This document shows positions 11,682 to 21,490 of a DNA stretch of 64,000 nt, piece after piece. Source of the DNA: Saccharomycodes ludwigii. Taxonomy: Eukaryota > Ascomycota > Saccharomycetes > Saccharomycodales > Saccharomycodaceae. The translations under genes and the position numbers were made by a program. The notes under the pieces were generated by a model. The model saw only the letters and a list, made by a program, of their open reading frames with translations, searched no databases and was not told the origin of the DNA. The stretch is taken from assembly GCF_020623625.1 (NCBI RefSeq), contig NC_060200.1, positions 2,252,001 through 2,316,000 of the forward strand, in the 5' to 3' direction. Numbering within the stretch: the stretch's first letter is position 1; each line of letters opens with the position of its first letter.

Positions 11682-12380
11682 CTTATAATGTTTCCGTATC
11701 TTTTAGTTTTTATTTTTTTATTTTATTTTATTTTTATTTTTTTTTTCCCCTCCACTTTTCGTATCGTTCAAGTCCCTAGATGTAAAATTTTACAAATTAT
11801 TTTTGCGTTCGCTGGTAGATCGTTCCGTTTTATCACCGAATAATTGAATCTTCCTTCATAATTTTAAACTAAGAAACTTATTCAAATAGTGGCCTCAAAA
11901 AGATGAAAGTGTAATGGAAGTTACAAAAGGCTGTTTGTTATTGAATTAATCTTTTCAGTGTGATTTAATTTAAAGGTTTGTCACGAAAAAAAAAAAAATA
12001 AAAATAAAAAAAAAAGTCACAGAAAAATCACGCAACTTTAAAGTCACGTGAATCAATGAACAACTGATATTATCCACCATCACGAATCTATTTTATTTTT
12101 CTTAAAGTTTCGTTTTAAAGCCGCACCTTGCAAGATGAAATATATATATACATATATATAAAAGCATTAAACTAGATAAAAATTAAACCAAATTACTTCC
12201 AAAATTAAAAATTAAAAATTAAAAATAACAAAAAAATAATAAAAAGTAGCAAAATTAATTAAATAATAATAATAATAATAAAATCTTTCTTTTTGATTGT
12301 GCTTTTCGCTTTTTGCTTTTTAAAACTGTGAATAAGATAATAATAAAAAAATAAAAAATGCACCAGTGTAGTTATATCAT
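11682..12380. other. ULS1 promoter and EXG1 3' region
   Basis: No gene seen. The part near 11760-12060 has more complex sequence than most intergenic DNA here and includes a Cbf1-type E-box. From 12140 to 12370 it is AT-rich with (ATA/TATAT) and AATAA repeats. Confidence 0.45.
12044..12051. promoter_or_regulatory. TCACGTGA, Cbf1-type E-box
   Basis: A perfect 8-bp palindrome about 360 bases upstream of the ULS1 start. This is the classical binding site of the bHLH factor Cbf1 in yeasts. Binding is inferred from the motif only. Confidence 0.4.
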
Positions 12381-13715
12381 TCAAGTAGAAAAGTTACATT
12401 GGTTTGGATATTGTCTATCACTCAAAGGTTGTGGGAACAAACCGTTGTAAATTAATCTCTGCAAATCCCATTCCAAAGACGTTTCAGTTTTCCAACACCA
12501 AATAATCCATCCGCCTCTCAATTCAAAAGCATCTAATTGAGCTTCAATGTATTTTCTGGAGTTAGCCTTCTTGGTATCATCCCAAGTGCTAAAATCATCA
12601 ATCCCATCACAGGATCCTATGTATGAAGAAGTATCAGTTGATGATTTATAATAACTACCGTCATATCTAGCGCCAAATCCTACACCGTTTACCCATTTAG
12701 CACAGTCTGTCAACGCAGCAGCCCATTCACCAGCAACAGTCCAATGAGATTCGGTTAGCACGCCAGATCCCCATTCACAAGCAACTTCAACATGTGTGTC
12801 AATATCTCTTTCCAATTCACCATTACTGAAAACCTGATAATGATGATGATCAACAACAACCCCCCAATTACCATCAGATAAAGTCAAGAAATCATCCCAG
12901 TAATGATAGCTTTCAAAAGCATCGTGAATAATAACGATTTGGTCACTTTGCAAAGTATTCCTTAAATAGTCATATCCATCCAAATAATATTGTTTTAGTC
13001 CATCCATATCCAAAACAGGGCCTAATGGCTCATTGATTAATTCAATACCAATAACAACATCCTGGTAGCTTTCTGCGGAATATTTCTTTAACAAGTATTG
13101 TATAACACTGGTGGTGACTTGTAAATTATCTTGATTTAAAAATTCGTAAGAGTCACGTAGCCCACTGTTATCAAACCCATTTTGTGAACCAGCAGCACCA
13201 TGTAAATCCACCCAAACCTTTAAGCCATACTTAGCACACCATTCAATAGCTTGGTCAAAATAAGATTCTTGATATCCGGTAACATATGGATCAGTGTCCA
13301 ACGTTTGGAAAGCCCAGTACCCAATAGGAATTCTAACCATATTTAATCCTACAGCAGCCATTTGTTCAAAGTCTGCCTCAGTGTACCAACTAGACCAATG
13401 TGCTTGCAATCTAGAGGTGGCCTCCTCTTGACCCAAAGCTTCACAATAATGGTATTCATCCACTGGTATGCCATCATCATTATCATCATTAGTTCTAAAT
13501 GCTTCAAATAATGAAGGATTGATATAAGGCTCTAAAACTAACCACCCACCGACATTCACACCCTGTACTGTAAAATCTGCATAATTCAAATACCTTTTGT
13601 CAAGAACGATCTGTTGATCGACCGGGTTTTTTTTTGGAGGGACCGGTGAAGCTGTAGCTATATGAGACAAAAATGAGAACAAAGTCAGAAACAATAATAA
13701 CTTAGAATTTTGCAT
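12381..13715 (-). CDS. EXG1: Secreted exo-1,3-beta-glucanase (GH5)
   Basis: This cell-wall enzyme removes glucose from the non-reducing end of 1,3-beta-glucans. The 444-residue protein (yeast Exg1 has 448) starts with a hydrophobic signal peptide (about 1-22) and a propeptide ending in Lys40-Arg41, a Kex2 site, so the mature chain would start at Tyr42. GH5 signatures are clear: [11 protein letters not shown] (about 53-63), the acid/base Glu229 in ELINEPLG, and the nucleophile Glu330 in TVAGEW. Yeast has three relatives (EXG1, SPR1, EXG2). The synteny with HRI1 (as EXG1) and with ULS1 and IES4 (as SPR1) shows that this is the single gene ancestral to the EXG1/SPR1 pair. Confidence 0.97.
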   Translation of the reverse strand: MQNSKLLLFLTLFSFLSHIATASPVPPKKNPVDQQIVLDKRYLNYADFTVQGVNVGGWLVLEPYINPSLFEAFRTNDDNDDGIPVDEYHYCEALGQEEATSRLQAHWSSWYTEADFEQMAAVGLNMVRIPIGYWAFQTLDTDPYVTGYQESYFDQAIEWCAKYGLKVWVDLHGAAGSQNGFDNSGLRDSYEFLNQDNLQVTTSVIQYLLKKYSAESYQDVVIGIELINEPLGPVLDMDGLKQYYLDGYDYLRNTLQSDQIVIIHDAFESYHYWDDFLTLSDGNWGVVVDHHHYQVFSNGELERDIDTHVEVACEWGSGVLTESHWTVAGEWAAALTDCAKWVNGVGFGARYDGSYYKSSTDTSSYIGSCDGIDDFSTWDDTKKANSRKYIEAQLDAFELRGGWIIWCWKTETSLEWDLQRLIYNGLFPQPLSDRQYPNQCNFST

Positions 13716-13750
13716 TATGTTATTGTGTTATTGTGTATTGATTATTGTTT

Positions 13751-13781
<31 letters not shown>

Positions 13782-14370
13782 TTAATTATAGTTGAATATT
13801 TAGTGATGTTTAAGTACCTTCTAAAAAAAGGTAAGAAAGAAGTAGGAAATATTTCTGAGTAGAATAAAAGAGAAGAGATATATCCATTTATATATATAAT
13901 TATTTATTTATTTATTAATTTTTAGCTATATTCATATCTTGGAGATCTCTGATTTCTTGCTGTTCTTGCTGTTCTTTTGTTTATTTTATTTTTTATTTTT
14001 TGGTTTCTATTGTTTTTTTGTTTTGTGTTCTTTGTTTTTGTTTTTTTTATTTTTTATTTTTTATTTTTAATTTTTAATTTTTAATTTTTAATTTTTCGTA
14101 AATGTTTGAGATATGTGACGTATGTACCCAATAAATAATTTAAGAAAGGCTAAATATAGAATTTAAAAGTTTTCATTTATAATAAAAAAAAAAAATATAA
14201 GTGCTTGAAAGCGGTTTTCAATACTGCTAATTGCTAATAAATGGGAATAAGAATATTAAAAGTGTGTAATATTTAATCAGCTTAGTAATACGGTACAGCT
14301 TCTTGACTTGTATACTTTTTTTGTGAAACGACAACAAAAATGCTGGATGTAATCTAATAAACAAAGGAAT

Positions 14371-14436
14371 CTAAAATAATAAAATAATAAAATAATAAAA
14401 TAATAAAATAATAAAATAATAAAATAATAAAATAAT
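14371..14436. repeat. (AAAATAAT)n tandem repeat
   Basis: About eight perfect or near-perfect copies of the 8-bp unit AAAATAAT. Repeats of this unit are open in one minus-strand frame, but the resulting Tyr/Phe/Ile/Leu string is not a convincing protein. Confidence 0.85.
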
Positions 14437-14670
14437 ATCCGTCTCCAATTAATAAAGTGCACGTGAAAAGGCACCCTGGCTAATTATATTAAGATGCATA
14501 TAATTGCTTTTATCTTTTGTGTTTACAGCAATCATACCATACGAAAACACCTCGCTTTTTTTCCTTTTTTCCTTTTTTTTATTTTTGCTAAAAATAAATC
14601 TAAATCACAGCTTCGCTTAATTTTTTATATTTTAAGAAATAAATTTAATATTAAGATCTAATACTTAAAA

Positions 14671-14836
14671 GTTAAATTTAGAAAAATGCCATAGAAAAAA
14701 AAAAACTTAGAGGTTAAATTTAGAAAAATACCATGAAAAAAATACAATTTAAAGGCTAAATTTAGAAAAATACAATCAAAAAATACAATTTAAAAGCTAA
14801 ATTTAGAAAAATACCACGAAAATCTATATCACTTTA
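14671..14836. repeat. Four-copy 42-bp direct repeat
   Basis: Copies begin at 14671, 14713, 14755 and 14796 with G(T/C)TAAATTTAGAAAAAT, followed by (A/G)CCAT or CAATC, an A run and TACAATTTAAA. Period 41-42 bases. Divergence between copies is visible, so the array is not freshly made. It lies between the EXG1 promoter and the 3' end of IES4. Confidence 0.85.
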
Positions 14837-15066
14837 AATAGCTCAATTATAACGTAGAAAAAATATATATATTCTTAAATAGGAAATTAAAACTGATTCA
14901 ATATAACCGAACCATTGGACCCCTGGTCAATTAAACGCTAGCATTTCCAGAAACAACGGTGACTCGGAATACCCCTTTTTCGGAATTCAGATATACCGTA
15001 CTATCATTTTCCACGAATTATAACTTTCTCCGTTATAATCAAGTTACCACACTGCGTTAGATATGA

Positions 15067-15279
15067 TCAGTGGTTCCATCCACCAAACTTTAAAGTATAA
15101 TTGGTAAATGTTTTAATAGTTATCTTTTGATTATCGTATAACCACTTTGGTTGCTTCATATCTGTTGTGTTTTTATTATTAGAAGTTTTATTACTGCTAT
15201 TAGTATTAATATTGGTAGTATTCGAAACAACACTGGCTTTTGTTGTAGTATTTGCTATAGCATCCAATTTTTCACTCAT
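15067..15279 (-). CDS. IES4: Short Ies4-like INO80-complex subunit
   Basis: A 70-residue protein with a Ser/Thr/Asn-rich N-terminal half and a conserved-looking core, KWLYDNQKITIKTFTNYTLKF then GGW. From memory this aligns with the yeast Ies4 core (WDYKNKAIEIKSFSGYKVNFTGW). Ies4 is a small non-catalytic subunit of the INO80 chromatin remodeller and a Mec1/Tel1 phosphorylation target. Position supports the call: IES4 (YOR189W) precedes SPR1 and ULS1 on the same strand in yeast, and here it precedes EXG1 and ULS1 on the minus strand. The yeast protein (116 residues) continues about 50 residues after GW, but here a stop follows two codons later and no other frame downstream restores a plausible tail. 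Confidence 0.72.
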   Translation of the reverse strand: MSEKLDAIANTTTKASVVSNTTNINTNSSNKTSNNKNTTDMKQPKWLYDNQKITIKTFTNYTLKFGGWNH

Positions 15280-15606
15280 CTTTCATAAATTTCTTACAGT
15301 GTAGTTATATGTTTTGTTGTTTATATATTAGATCAATACAACCCAGTTTTTACTGTTATATTTTTGATACCGAAAACTTATCAAAGGTTATATATATATA
15401 TATATATATATATTATTTTTATTTTTTTTTTTTGGTTTTTTAATTTTTATGATTTTGTTTTACATCTTGATGCTATTATTAAATTTACTATTAAAGACTT
15501 TTATGCAGCAATATCAGTTATGAATTAAAAAAAAAAAAAATAATAATAATAATATACAAAAAAAAAAAAAAAAAAATAAAAAAAAAAAATGTCTTTTCTT
15601 TCTATT
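15280..15606. other. IES4 promoter and DIM1 3' region
   Basis: No gene seen. It holds an AT dinucleotide repeat (about 15390-15412) and several A-rich runs with AAT repeats (15525-15590). Confidence 0.5.
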
Positions 15607-16587
15607 TCACGCGAAATGAATACCAACTTGATTAAAAGCATACAACAACTTCAATATATCATTTTGGCCCAATTTCTGAGACCTTTTATCGCTCAACTGA
15701 GTTTCATTTAAAACAGTGTCAATCTTGCCCTTTATAATATCTTTAACACTATTATTGGTATCATCTAAATCCATATTGTTATCGTCTCCGCCATGGATAG
15801 ACATATAAGCTTTGTAATTTTTTTCCAATAATTCCAAAATAGTATTACTTTTAAATTCAGCACTGATAGTTCTATTTTTACGGACAAAAAGTATTCTTAA
15901 CAAGCCATCCCATTCATTATAATCTATATTTGGTTTAGGCTGTTTCATCTCAATCTTAACAACACTACTTTCCACTTTTGGTGGCGGTCTAAAATTATTT
16001 TTACCAACTTTCATTACATGAGTAACATTACACCACATAGCCACATTACAACTTAATCTACAATATAATGGATCGCCAGGTCTAGCTAGTAATCTAAGAG
16101 CAAACTCTCTTTGAAACATTAATATACAGCAACGTGGGGCCGGCACTTGGTTGATCAATTTAAAAACCAATGGCGATGAAATTTGATACGGCGTATTGGA
16201 AATGCATACATCAAAATAAGGCAACTTTTCCAATTTAATAAAATCACCTAATATAATTTCTAATTTTTTTTCATATATGGTACCATGTACTCTTTTAGTT
16301 AATTCGGCAGCCATTCTTGGATCAAATTCAATAGCTATAACTTTACGTGCTTTTTCCAATATTTTCATTGTTAAATTACCTGTACCTGGACCAATTTCCA
16401 GTACTATATCGCTTGGTTGAATTTGTGCTTTGTCTACAATACCTTGTGCCACTAGTGGATTTTTTAAAATATGCTGACCCAAATTGGTATTGAATTTAAA
16501 AACAGTATTTGCCGCAGATGCAGAAACTTGTTTTTCCGTTGAGTTGTTGGAAGTGTTAAATCTCTTTCTAGTGGTAGCTTTACCCAT
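15607..16587 (-). CDS. DIM1: 18S rRNA dimethyladenosine transferase Dim1
   Basis: Dim1 makes the two adjacent N6,N6-dimethyladenosines near the 3' end of 18S rRNA and is also needed for pre-rRNA cleavage in the nucleolus. The 326-residue protein (yeast 318) shows the KsgA/Dim1 fold: [10 protein letters not shown] near residue 37, the SAM-binding [10 protein letters not shown] (about 65-74), the acidic EFD (about 87) and the catalytic [14 protein letters not shown] (about 130). A basic N-terminal tail is present, as in other Dim1 proteins. In S. cerevisiae DIM1 is directly downstream of ACM1; here the HRI1-to-IES4 block lies between them and DIM1 points the other way. Confidence 0.97.
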   Translation of the reverse strand: MGKATTRKRFNTSNNSTEKQVSASAANTVFKFNTNLGQHILKNPLVAQGIVDKAQIQPSDIVLEIGPGTGNLTMKILEKARKVIAIEFDPRMAAELTKRVHGTIYEKKLEIILGDFIKLEKLPYFDVCISNTPYQISSPLVFKLINQVPAPRCCILMFQREFALRLLARPGDPLYCRLSCNVAMWCNVTHVMKVGKNNFRPPPKVESSVVKIEMKQPKPNIDYNEWDGLLRILFVRKNRTISAEFKSNTILELLEKNYKAYMSIHGGDDNNMDLDDTNNSVKDIIKGKIDTVLNETQLSDKRSQKLGQNDILKLLYAFNQVGIHFA

Positions 16588-17944
16588 TGTTGTTTCGTTT
16601 GTGTTGCTCTCCTTGTGTAATTTTTATTAATAAAAAGGGTAAATAATCTATTTTTTTTTTTTTTTTTTTTTTTTTTTGTTATAAATATAACTATTCATGG
16701 TTAAAAATAAGAAAAGAGGGAAAAAAGAAAGAAAAAAAGAAAAGAGGGGGAAAAAAAAAAGAAACGATGTCTAAATTTAAAGATTGTTAGTTCAAAAGAA
16801 ATCACAATAAAAGATAGTGATATATATATATATATATATATCTTTAAAAGTATTAACAATTTCGGATTTTAAGGTATTTCGGACTATGTTTGTTTTTCAA
16901 TAATTATGTATAATATTAAACATTTTTAAAATTGTTTCTGTATAGATATTTAGAATACGCGTTTAGAATGATAGAGAGTATTAAATTAGGAGATAAATTT
17001 AAATAGTAAATTATAAACATTTTTATTAACAGAAATTAGCAAATGATGATTTAATAAATTAAACGATCTCAAATCTAAAAGAGCAACAAGTTACAGAATA
17101 TCAAGCAGTTATTAATTATATCGGATTAAAAAGAAAGATGAGATGTATTTCCACTTTTTCCTTTTTTTTTTTCTTTTTTCAACAAACTGTTCCCGTTTAT
17201 TATTGTTTGGTTATCGTTCCTGTTATTCTTTTGTTTTGGATAAATTATTAGGGGAGAGAAATAAGGTCAGTGGTGAGATTTTTATTTTTATTATTATTTA
17301 CTGATTTACTGATTTATATCATACACGAATATATCCGATATAAATTATTCTCGAATATAACAATATAACACCATATATCGTATTCAATGATATAACACTC
17401 TGTTCTCGTTTAAGGGACGGATGTTCTGTTGAAAAGATATAGCGAAGATATAAATAATTTTATTTTTTGTTGAGAATAACTATCGTCTTATACGACATCT
17501 CATAGAAATTTACCGCGATTCAAATTAAATCGACTATTTCTCTCTTTTCGTTGTCTTATTTGTTACTGCTTGTGGTGTGTGGGTGGTCGCACTGTGTATT
17601 TTATATACTTTACAAAATTCAACAAAAAAAAATAATAATAATTATCACCACTTAATATAGTGCTACAATTGATATAGTACGACAATTGACATAGCTTAAT
17701 AAAAATATAATACAATAATCATGCACTATTTTCTTTTTTTCTTTTTTTCTTTTTCTTTTTCTTTTTTTTTTTTTTAGTATTTTTAAAAAATAATTATTTA
17801 TATATAAGAAAAAAAAAAAACACCCCTTGCTAAAACTAGAAATACACAAATTTTGTTTTTGTTTTTTTTAGTGTATTATTCATTACTCATCTAAGTTCCA
17901 TATAACAACAAAAATCAAATCCAACAGCAACAACAACAACAAGT
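16588..17944. other. Divergent DIM1-OLE1 promoter region
   Basis: About 1.36 kb with no gene seen, upstream of both DIM1 and OLE1. It contains poly-T and poly-A tracts (16651-16677, 16733-16760), an AT repeat (16820-16840), pyrimidine tracts (17725-17775) and a higher-complexity stretch (17160-17620). Long upstream regions are usual for OLE1, which is strongly regulated by unsaturated fatty acids and oxygen, but I cannot point to a specific control element. The OLE1 leader just before 17945 is CAA-rich. By synteny this region also contains the left end of an inversion. Confidence 0.5.
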
Positions 17945-19378
17945 ATGGAACAATTAGATCTAGTCCAAGCTAACATTTTAGCTTCAGGTGCTAACAAGAA
18001 AACTGTTCAAGTCAAGAATGGTTTAGGTTCATTGATGGGCTCCAAAGAAATGGTCGAGGTGGATTTCGCCAAGGATAGCAACATGGATTATTTATTGGAA
18101 AGAGATGAACAAGAACGTTTGCAGTATAAATCAAAAAAGCATATTAGTGAGCAACCATGGACTTTGGACAATTGGCATTTACACATAAATTGGTTGAACA
18201 TGGTTTTGGTTGTTGGTATCCCAATGATTGGGTGGTACTACGCTTTAAGTGGCAAAGTTAAGTTGAATCGTCAACTTTTGGCTTTTTCCATTCTTTACTA
18301 CGGTTTAGGTGGTATCTCCATCACTGGTGGTTATCATAGATTGTGGTCTCACAGAAGTCATTCTGCAAAGACCCCCTTGAGATTATTCTATGCATTCTTT
18401 GGTGCTGCTTCTGTTGAAGGTTCTATCAAATGGTGGGGTCACTCTCATAGACTTCACCATCGTTACACTGACACCAGAAGAGATCCATACGATGCTAGAA
18501 GAGGTTTTTGGTTTAGTCATATTGGTTGGATGTTGTTGAAACCAAATCCAAAGGACAGAGCTCGTGCTGATATTTCTGACTTGATGGACGATTGGATTGT
18601 TAGATTCCAACACAGACACTACATCCCAATCATGTTATTCATGGCCGTCATTTTGCCTGGTTTGTGTTGCAAGCTTTTATTCGACGATTTTAAAGGTGGT
18701 ATAATTTATGCTGGTTTGCTTAGAATTTTCTGTATCCAACAGGCCACTTTTTGTATTAACTCTTTGGCTCACTGGTTGGGTGCTCAACCTTTTGATGATA
18801 GAAGAACACCAAGAGATAACTGGTTGACTGCTTTGATCACTTTCGGTGAAGGCTACCACAATTTCCATCACGAATTCCCAACTGATTATAGAAATGCTAT
18901 CAAATGGTACCAATATGACCCAACAAAGGTTTTAATTTATTTGTCTTCTTTGTTAGGTTTAAGTTACGATTTGAAAACTTTCTCTCAAAATGCCATTGAA
19001 CAAGGTATTATTCAACAAAAACAAAAGAAATTGGATAGAGAAAGAGCTAAGTTGAACTGGGGTACTCCAATCAGTGAGTTGCCTGTTTGGAATGCTGCTG
19101 AGTTTGCTGAGAATATTAAAGCTACACCAAACTTGGTTGTTATATCCGGTATTGTCCATGATGTCGGTAAGTACATGGAAGAACATCCTGGTGGAGAAAC
19201 TTTACTTCAAGCCAGTTTGGGTAAGGACGCTACCAAGGCCTTTAGAGGTGGTGTTTACTTGCACTCCAATGCTGCTCATAACGTCTTGGCCAATTTGAGG
19301 GTTGCTGTTTTGCAAGATTCCGTTGACCAAGCTCAAAGATTTGCATCAATTAGAGGTGAAAAGGTTGACAAGTTTTGA
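17945..19378 (+). CDS. OLE1: Delta-9 fatty acid desaturase
   Basis: This ER membrane enzyme makes palmitoleoyl- and oleoyl-CoA from the saturated acyl-CoAs and is essential without fatty-acid supplements. The 477-residue protein has the three histidine boxes that bind the di-iron centre: HRLWSHR (131-137), HRLHHR (168-173) and HNFHH (305-309). Hydrophobic membrane segments lie around 80-125 and 225-275. A C-terminal cytochrome b5 domain has the heme ligand in HPGG (H414), with the second ligand among H440/H445. It is somewhat shorter than yeast Ole1 (510), mainly at the N-terminus. Codon use is visibly more biased toward preferred yeast codons than in its neighbours, fitting high expression. 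Confidence 0.98.
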   Translation: MEQLDLVQANILASGANKKTVQVKNGLGSLMGSKEMVEVDFAKDSNMDYLLERDEQERLQYKSKKHISEQPWTLDNWHLHINWLNMVLVVGIPMIGWYYALSGKVKLNRQLLAFSILYYGLGGISITGGYHRLWSHRSHSAKTPLRLFYAFFGAASVEGSIKWWGHSHRLHHRYTDTRRDPYDARRGFWFSHIGWMLLKPNPKDRARADISDLMDDWIVRFQHRHYIPIMLFMAVILPGLCCKLLFDDFKGGIIYAGLLRIFCIQQATFCINSLAHWLGAQPFDDRRTPRDNWLTALITFGEGYHNFHHEFPTDYRNAIKWYQYDPTKVLIYLSSLLGLSYDLKTFSQNAIEQGIIQQKQKKLDRERAKLNWGTPISELPVWNAAEFAENIKATPNLVVISGIVHDVGKYMEEHPGGETLLQASLGKDATKAFRGGVYLHSNAAHNVLANLRVAVLQDSVDQAQRFASIRGEKVDKF

Positions 19379-19480
19379 TATGTAGGCGCTAGATATGTTT
19401 AAATTTTTTATTTGTTTATTTTCTTTTCCCCTTTCTAGAGTTTTATTTTATCGTACGTATACATATTATTAGGTTTATCT

Positions 19481-19513
<33 letters not shown>

Positions 19514-19748
19514 GAGGTATATTATTGTTTTATGTGAGCTATATCTTTTGTGTTAATCTTTTAAATTTTTAAAACGAATATTTATACATTTTTATTTAGT
19601 TGGTACGCAGTTGTGGTTGTTGGGTTATTATTGAAATAAAGTTTAGAACCTTTTTTTCCCTCAGAAAAAGAAAAGGAAAAGAAAAAACAAAAAAAAAAAA
19701 AAAAAAAAAAGAAAAAAAGTGCAATGCACTTAAAAAATGGTAAACATT
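19379..19748. other. OLE1-MET8 convergent 3' region
   Basis: No gene seen. It holds a (CA)n-(TA)n microsatellite (about 19481-19514) and an A-rich stretch (19664-19725). Both flanking genes end here. Confidence 0.55.
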
Positions 19749-20873
19749 TTACGGCGATAAGTTGCCAAAGGCTTGTACCATGTTGGCTGGAAATTCTAAA
19801 CTCATAGAATCGTCTATCAACATCTTTTTATATAGCTTAACCAAGTTGTCAACATCCATCAAGTGACAGTATTTAACACCAAACTGATCAGTTACATATT
19901 TAATCCATTGCATTCTATAAGAAATCAATTCTTTTCCACCATTAGAATTATCACTGTTGGTGTTATTAATGTCTCTTATTCTTCTTCTTAATTCTCCCAA
20001 TTTTACACAACTTTCTTGAATATGAATATTACTACTGCTGCCATATTTTGAAATAATGTCATTCTTTAAAAGTGAAGTAAAACGAGGTGATAATCCGTTA
20101 GAAGATATCAAAATTTGTATACAGGGAACACAACTGATGTTATCTAAAGTTATATCGTCGGAACTATTATTGCTATTAATATCAATATCGCTAATCCTAA
20201 TAGCATCTGTATCTACTGTAGGGACCTCTCCTAAAGTAAAATTACTGCCAAAGTAAAAATCACATAAAGGCGGAACATCCGCAACATTGATCATGATTTG
20301 TGGGCCCAATAACAGTTTTGCTTTATAATAGATTAATTCGCTTAGTTTGATATCATCAATGCAAACCAAAATAACCTGCCAATTATCACCCAAGTATGAC
20401 TTTAGTAAATTTATATCATTAGTGCGTTCAACCAAAGCACTGAATTCACTTTTGTTGATAGAAGAAGTGTTTTTATTGCTTGTACTATTCATAAACATTG
20501 TCAAATCTTGAAATTTAAAATTCCTTTTGATTATTTGATATATTTTCCCACAATTTGTATGCCAATTGGGATAAGTGTATATATCATCATTACTAGTTCC
20601 CGTGGCGGTGATTTTAGCATTACCAAGTTTGGAAGGTGGTACAAACCATTTTTTTAAAATAGTTTCAAATCGTTTGTTTCCACTGGAAGTACAAGTGATA
20701 TCATCCAAGTCATCCTCTATGTCTCCAGTAACCAAATATATTTGACATCCAGTAGGTATTAATTTTTCTAATCTTGAAATTGCTACTTCGCCGCTTCCAA
20801 CAAGTAGAACCTTTTTACCACATAATCTAGTGGCTACTGGTAATGAAAGGACCACACGTGTGTTGTTGTTCAT
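19749..20873 (-). CDS. MET8: Met8, siroheme synthase (dehydrogenase/ferrochelatase)
   Basis: Met8 converts precorrin-2 to sirohydrochlorin with NAD and then inserts iron to make siroheme, the cofactor of sulfite reductase. The 374-residue protein contains the Rossmann loop VGSGEVAISRL (25-35), the catalytic Asp199 in INVADVPPLCDFYFG (corresponding to yeast Asp141), and the ILISSNGLSPRF block (about 263-274). It is about 100 residues longer than yeast Met8 because of Asn/Ser-rich insertions, for example around residues 51-145 and 217-255. In S. cerevisiae MET8 is also next to NGR1, in the same relative orientation. A CACGTG site lies inside codons 5-7. Confidence 0.95.
   Translation of the reverse strand: MNNNTRVVLSLPVATRLCGKKVLLVGSGEVAISRLEKLIPTGCQIYLVTGDIEDDLDDITCTSSGNKRFETILKKWFVPPSKLGNAKITATGTSNDDIYTYPNWHTNCGKIYQIIKRNFKFQDLTMFMNSTSNKNTSSINKSEFSALVERTNDINLLKSYLGDNWQVILVCIDDIKLSELIYYKAKLLLGPQIMINVADVPPLCDFYFGSNFTLGEVPTVDTDAIRISDIDINSNNSSDDITLDNISCVPCIQILISSNGLSPRFTSLLKNDIISKYGSSSNIHIQESCVKLGELRRRIRDINNTNSDNSNGGKELISYRMQWIKYVTDQFGVKYCHLMDVDNLVKLYKKMLIDDSMSLEFPANMVQAFGNLSP
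20855..20860. promoter_or_regulatory. CACGTG E-box inside the MET8 start region
   Basis: The palindrome CACGTG sits 13-18 bases after the A of the MET8 start codon, in the codons for Thr-Arg-Val. Sulfur-assimilation genes are controlled by Cbf1-Met4 at CACGTG in yeast, but such sites are normally upstream. It may act only by chance here. Confidence 0.25.
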
Positions 20874-21034
20874 GCTTTCGATGTATATAAGGTGGTTGAT
20901 ATTATTCTTGTGTATGTGCTTGAAGATTATAACTTTACAATATTAAAAGGGATGATATATACCTCGGAAAAAAAAGAAAAAAAGAGAGTTAAAAAAAAGA
21001 AAAAAAGAGAATTAAAAAAATAAAAAATAATTAA

Positions 21035-21117
21035 TGAAGGATGCGAGGTTCGAACTCGCGCGGACACCGTCCAACAGATCTTAAGTCTGCCGCCTTAGAC
21101 CACTCGGCCAACCCTCC
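21035..21117 (-). tRNA. tRNA-Leu(TAA)
   Basis: The minus strand reads as a class II tRNA: acceptor GGAGGGT at 21117 leftward, A-box GGCCGAGTGG, anticodon loop with TAA, a variable arm and B-box GAGTTCGAACCTC, closing with ATCCTTC and discriminator A. No intron is needed for the fold. A minus-strand T run (A-rich at about 21014-21027) gives a terminator. It lies about 160 bases upstream of MET8, and an LTR is inserted just upstream of it. Confidence 0.95.
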
Positions 21118-21130
21118 AAATGATAGTTCA

Positions 21131-21490
21131 TGTTATGTCGGAGAGGGGATATACTGCGAGGGGCAGGGTTAGTACACAGATTTGATACTTTACTATTTAT
21201 ATCAAGACAGATGTAATAGTTTGTTGCTTGATCCTTTATATATTTTTAACTAATAAAACTATAACTTATACATTTTTATAATCAACTACTCTAAATAAAT
21301 CATCTTTTTATATATGATTTCTTTTCACCTTTTACCTTATGTTTGTATTAACCTTTTCCAATGTTTCATCGTTGTCCGCCGGGCATATTTTCCTTCTTGC
21401 GGCGGTCCCCGTATGTTTAGTACTCTCTGTATTCTCGGAAGTACTTGCATCTCGTATAAACCGTGATAAACACAATTCTACTTCATAACA
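21131..21490. mobile_element. Solo LTR upstream of tRNA-Leu
   Basis: A 360-base segment starts TGTTATG and ends CATAACA, a perfect 7-bp terminal inverted repeat, and is flanked by the 5-bp duplication GTTCA (21126-21130 and 21491-21495). This is the anatomy of a single LTR left after recombination. It stands eight bases upstream of the tRNA-Leu 5' end before the duplication starts, very close to the placement of the full Ty3-like element at tRNA-Asn. Its sequence does not resemble that element's LTR beyond the ends, so it belongs to another, sigma-like family. On the minus strand a TATATAAAGG lies about two thirds along, which suggests a minus orientation. Age cannot be judged from one copy, but the intact duplication argues against great age. 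Confidence 0.82.

Larger units (their letters stand above)
13716..15066. other. Long EXG1-IES4 intergenic region
   Basis: About 1.35 kb with no gene seen. It contains a T run (13757-13780), a TATA-like stretch upstream of EXG1 (13877-13905), ATTTTT repeats (14047-14098), an 8-bp repeat block (14371-14436), a four-copy 42-bp repeat (14671-14836) and, at 14890-15066, a patch of higher-complexity sequence without a reading frame. The first several hundred bases presumably hold the EXG1 promoter. Confidence 0.5.

Noticed and set aside
17468-17624. A 157-base stretch starting TGTTGA and ending TCAACA in the DIM1-OLE1 gap, looking like a solo LTR
   Set aside because: It is short for an LTR, its flanks are only T and A runs so no target duplication can be shown, and no tRNA is near. 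The 6-bp inverted ends can arise by chance.
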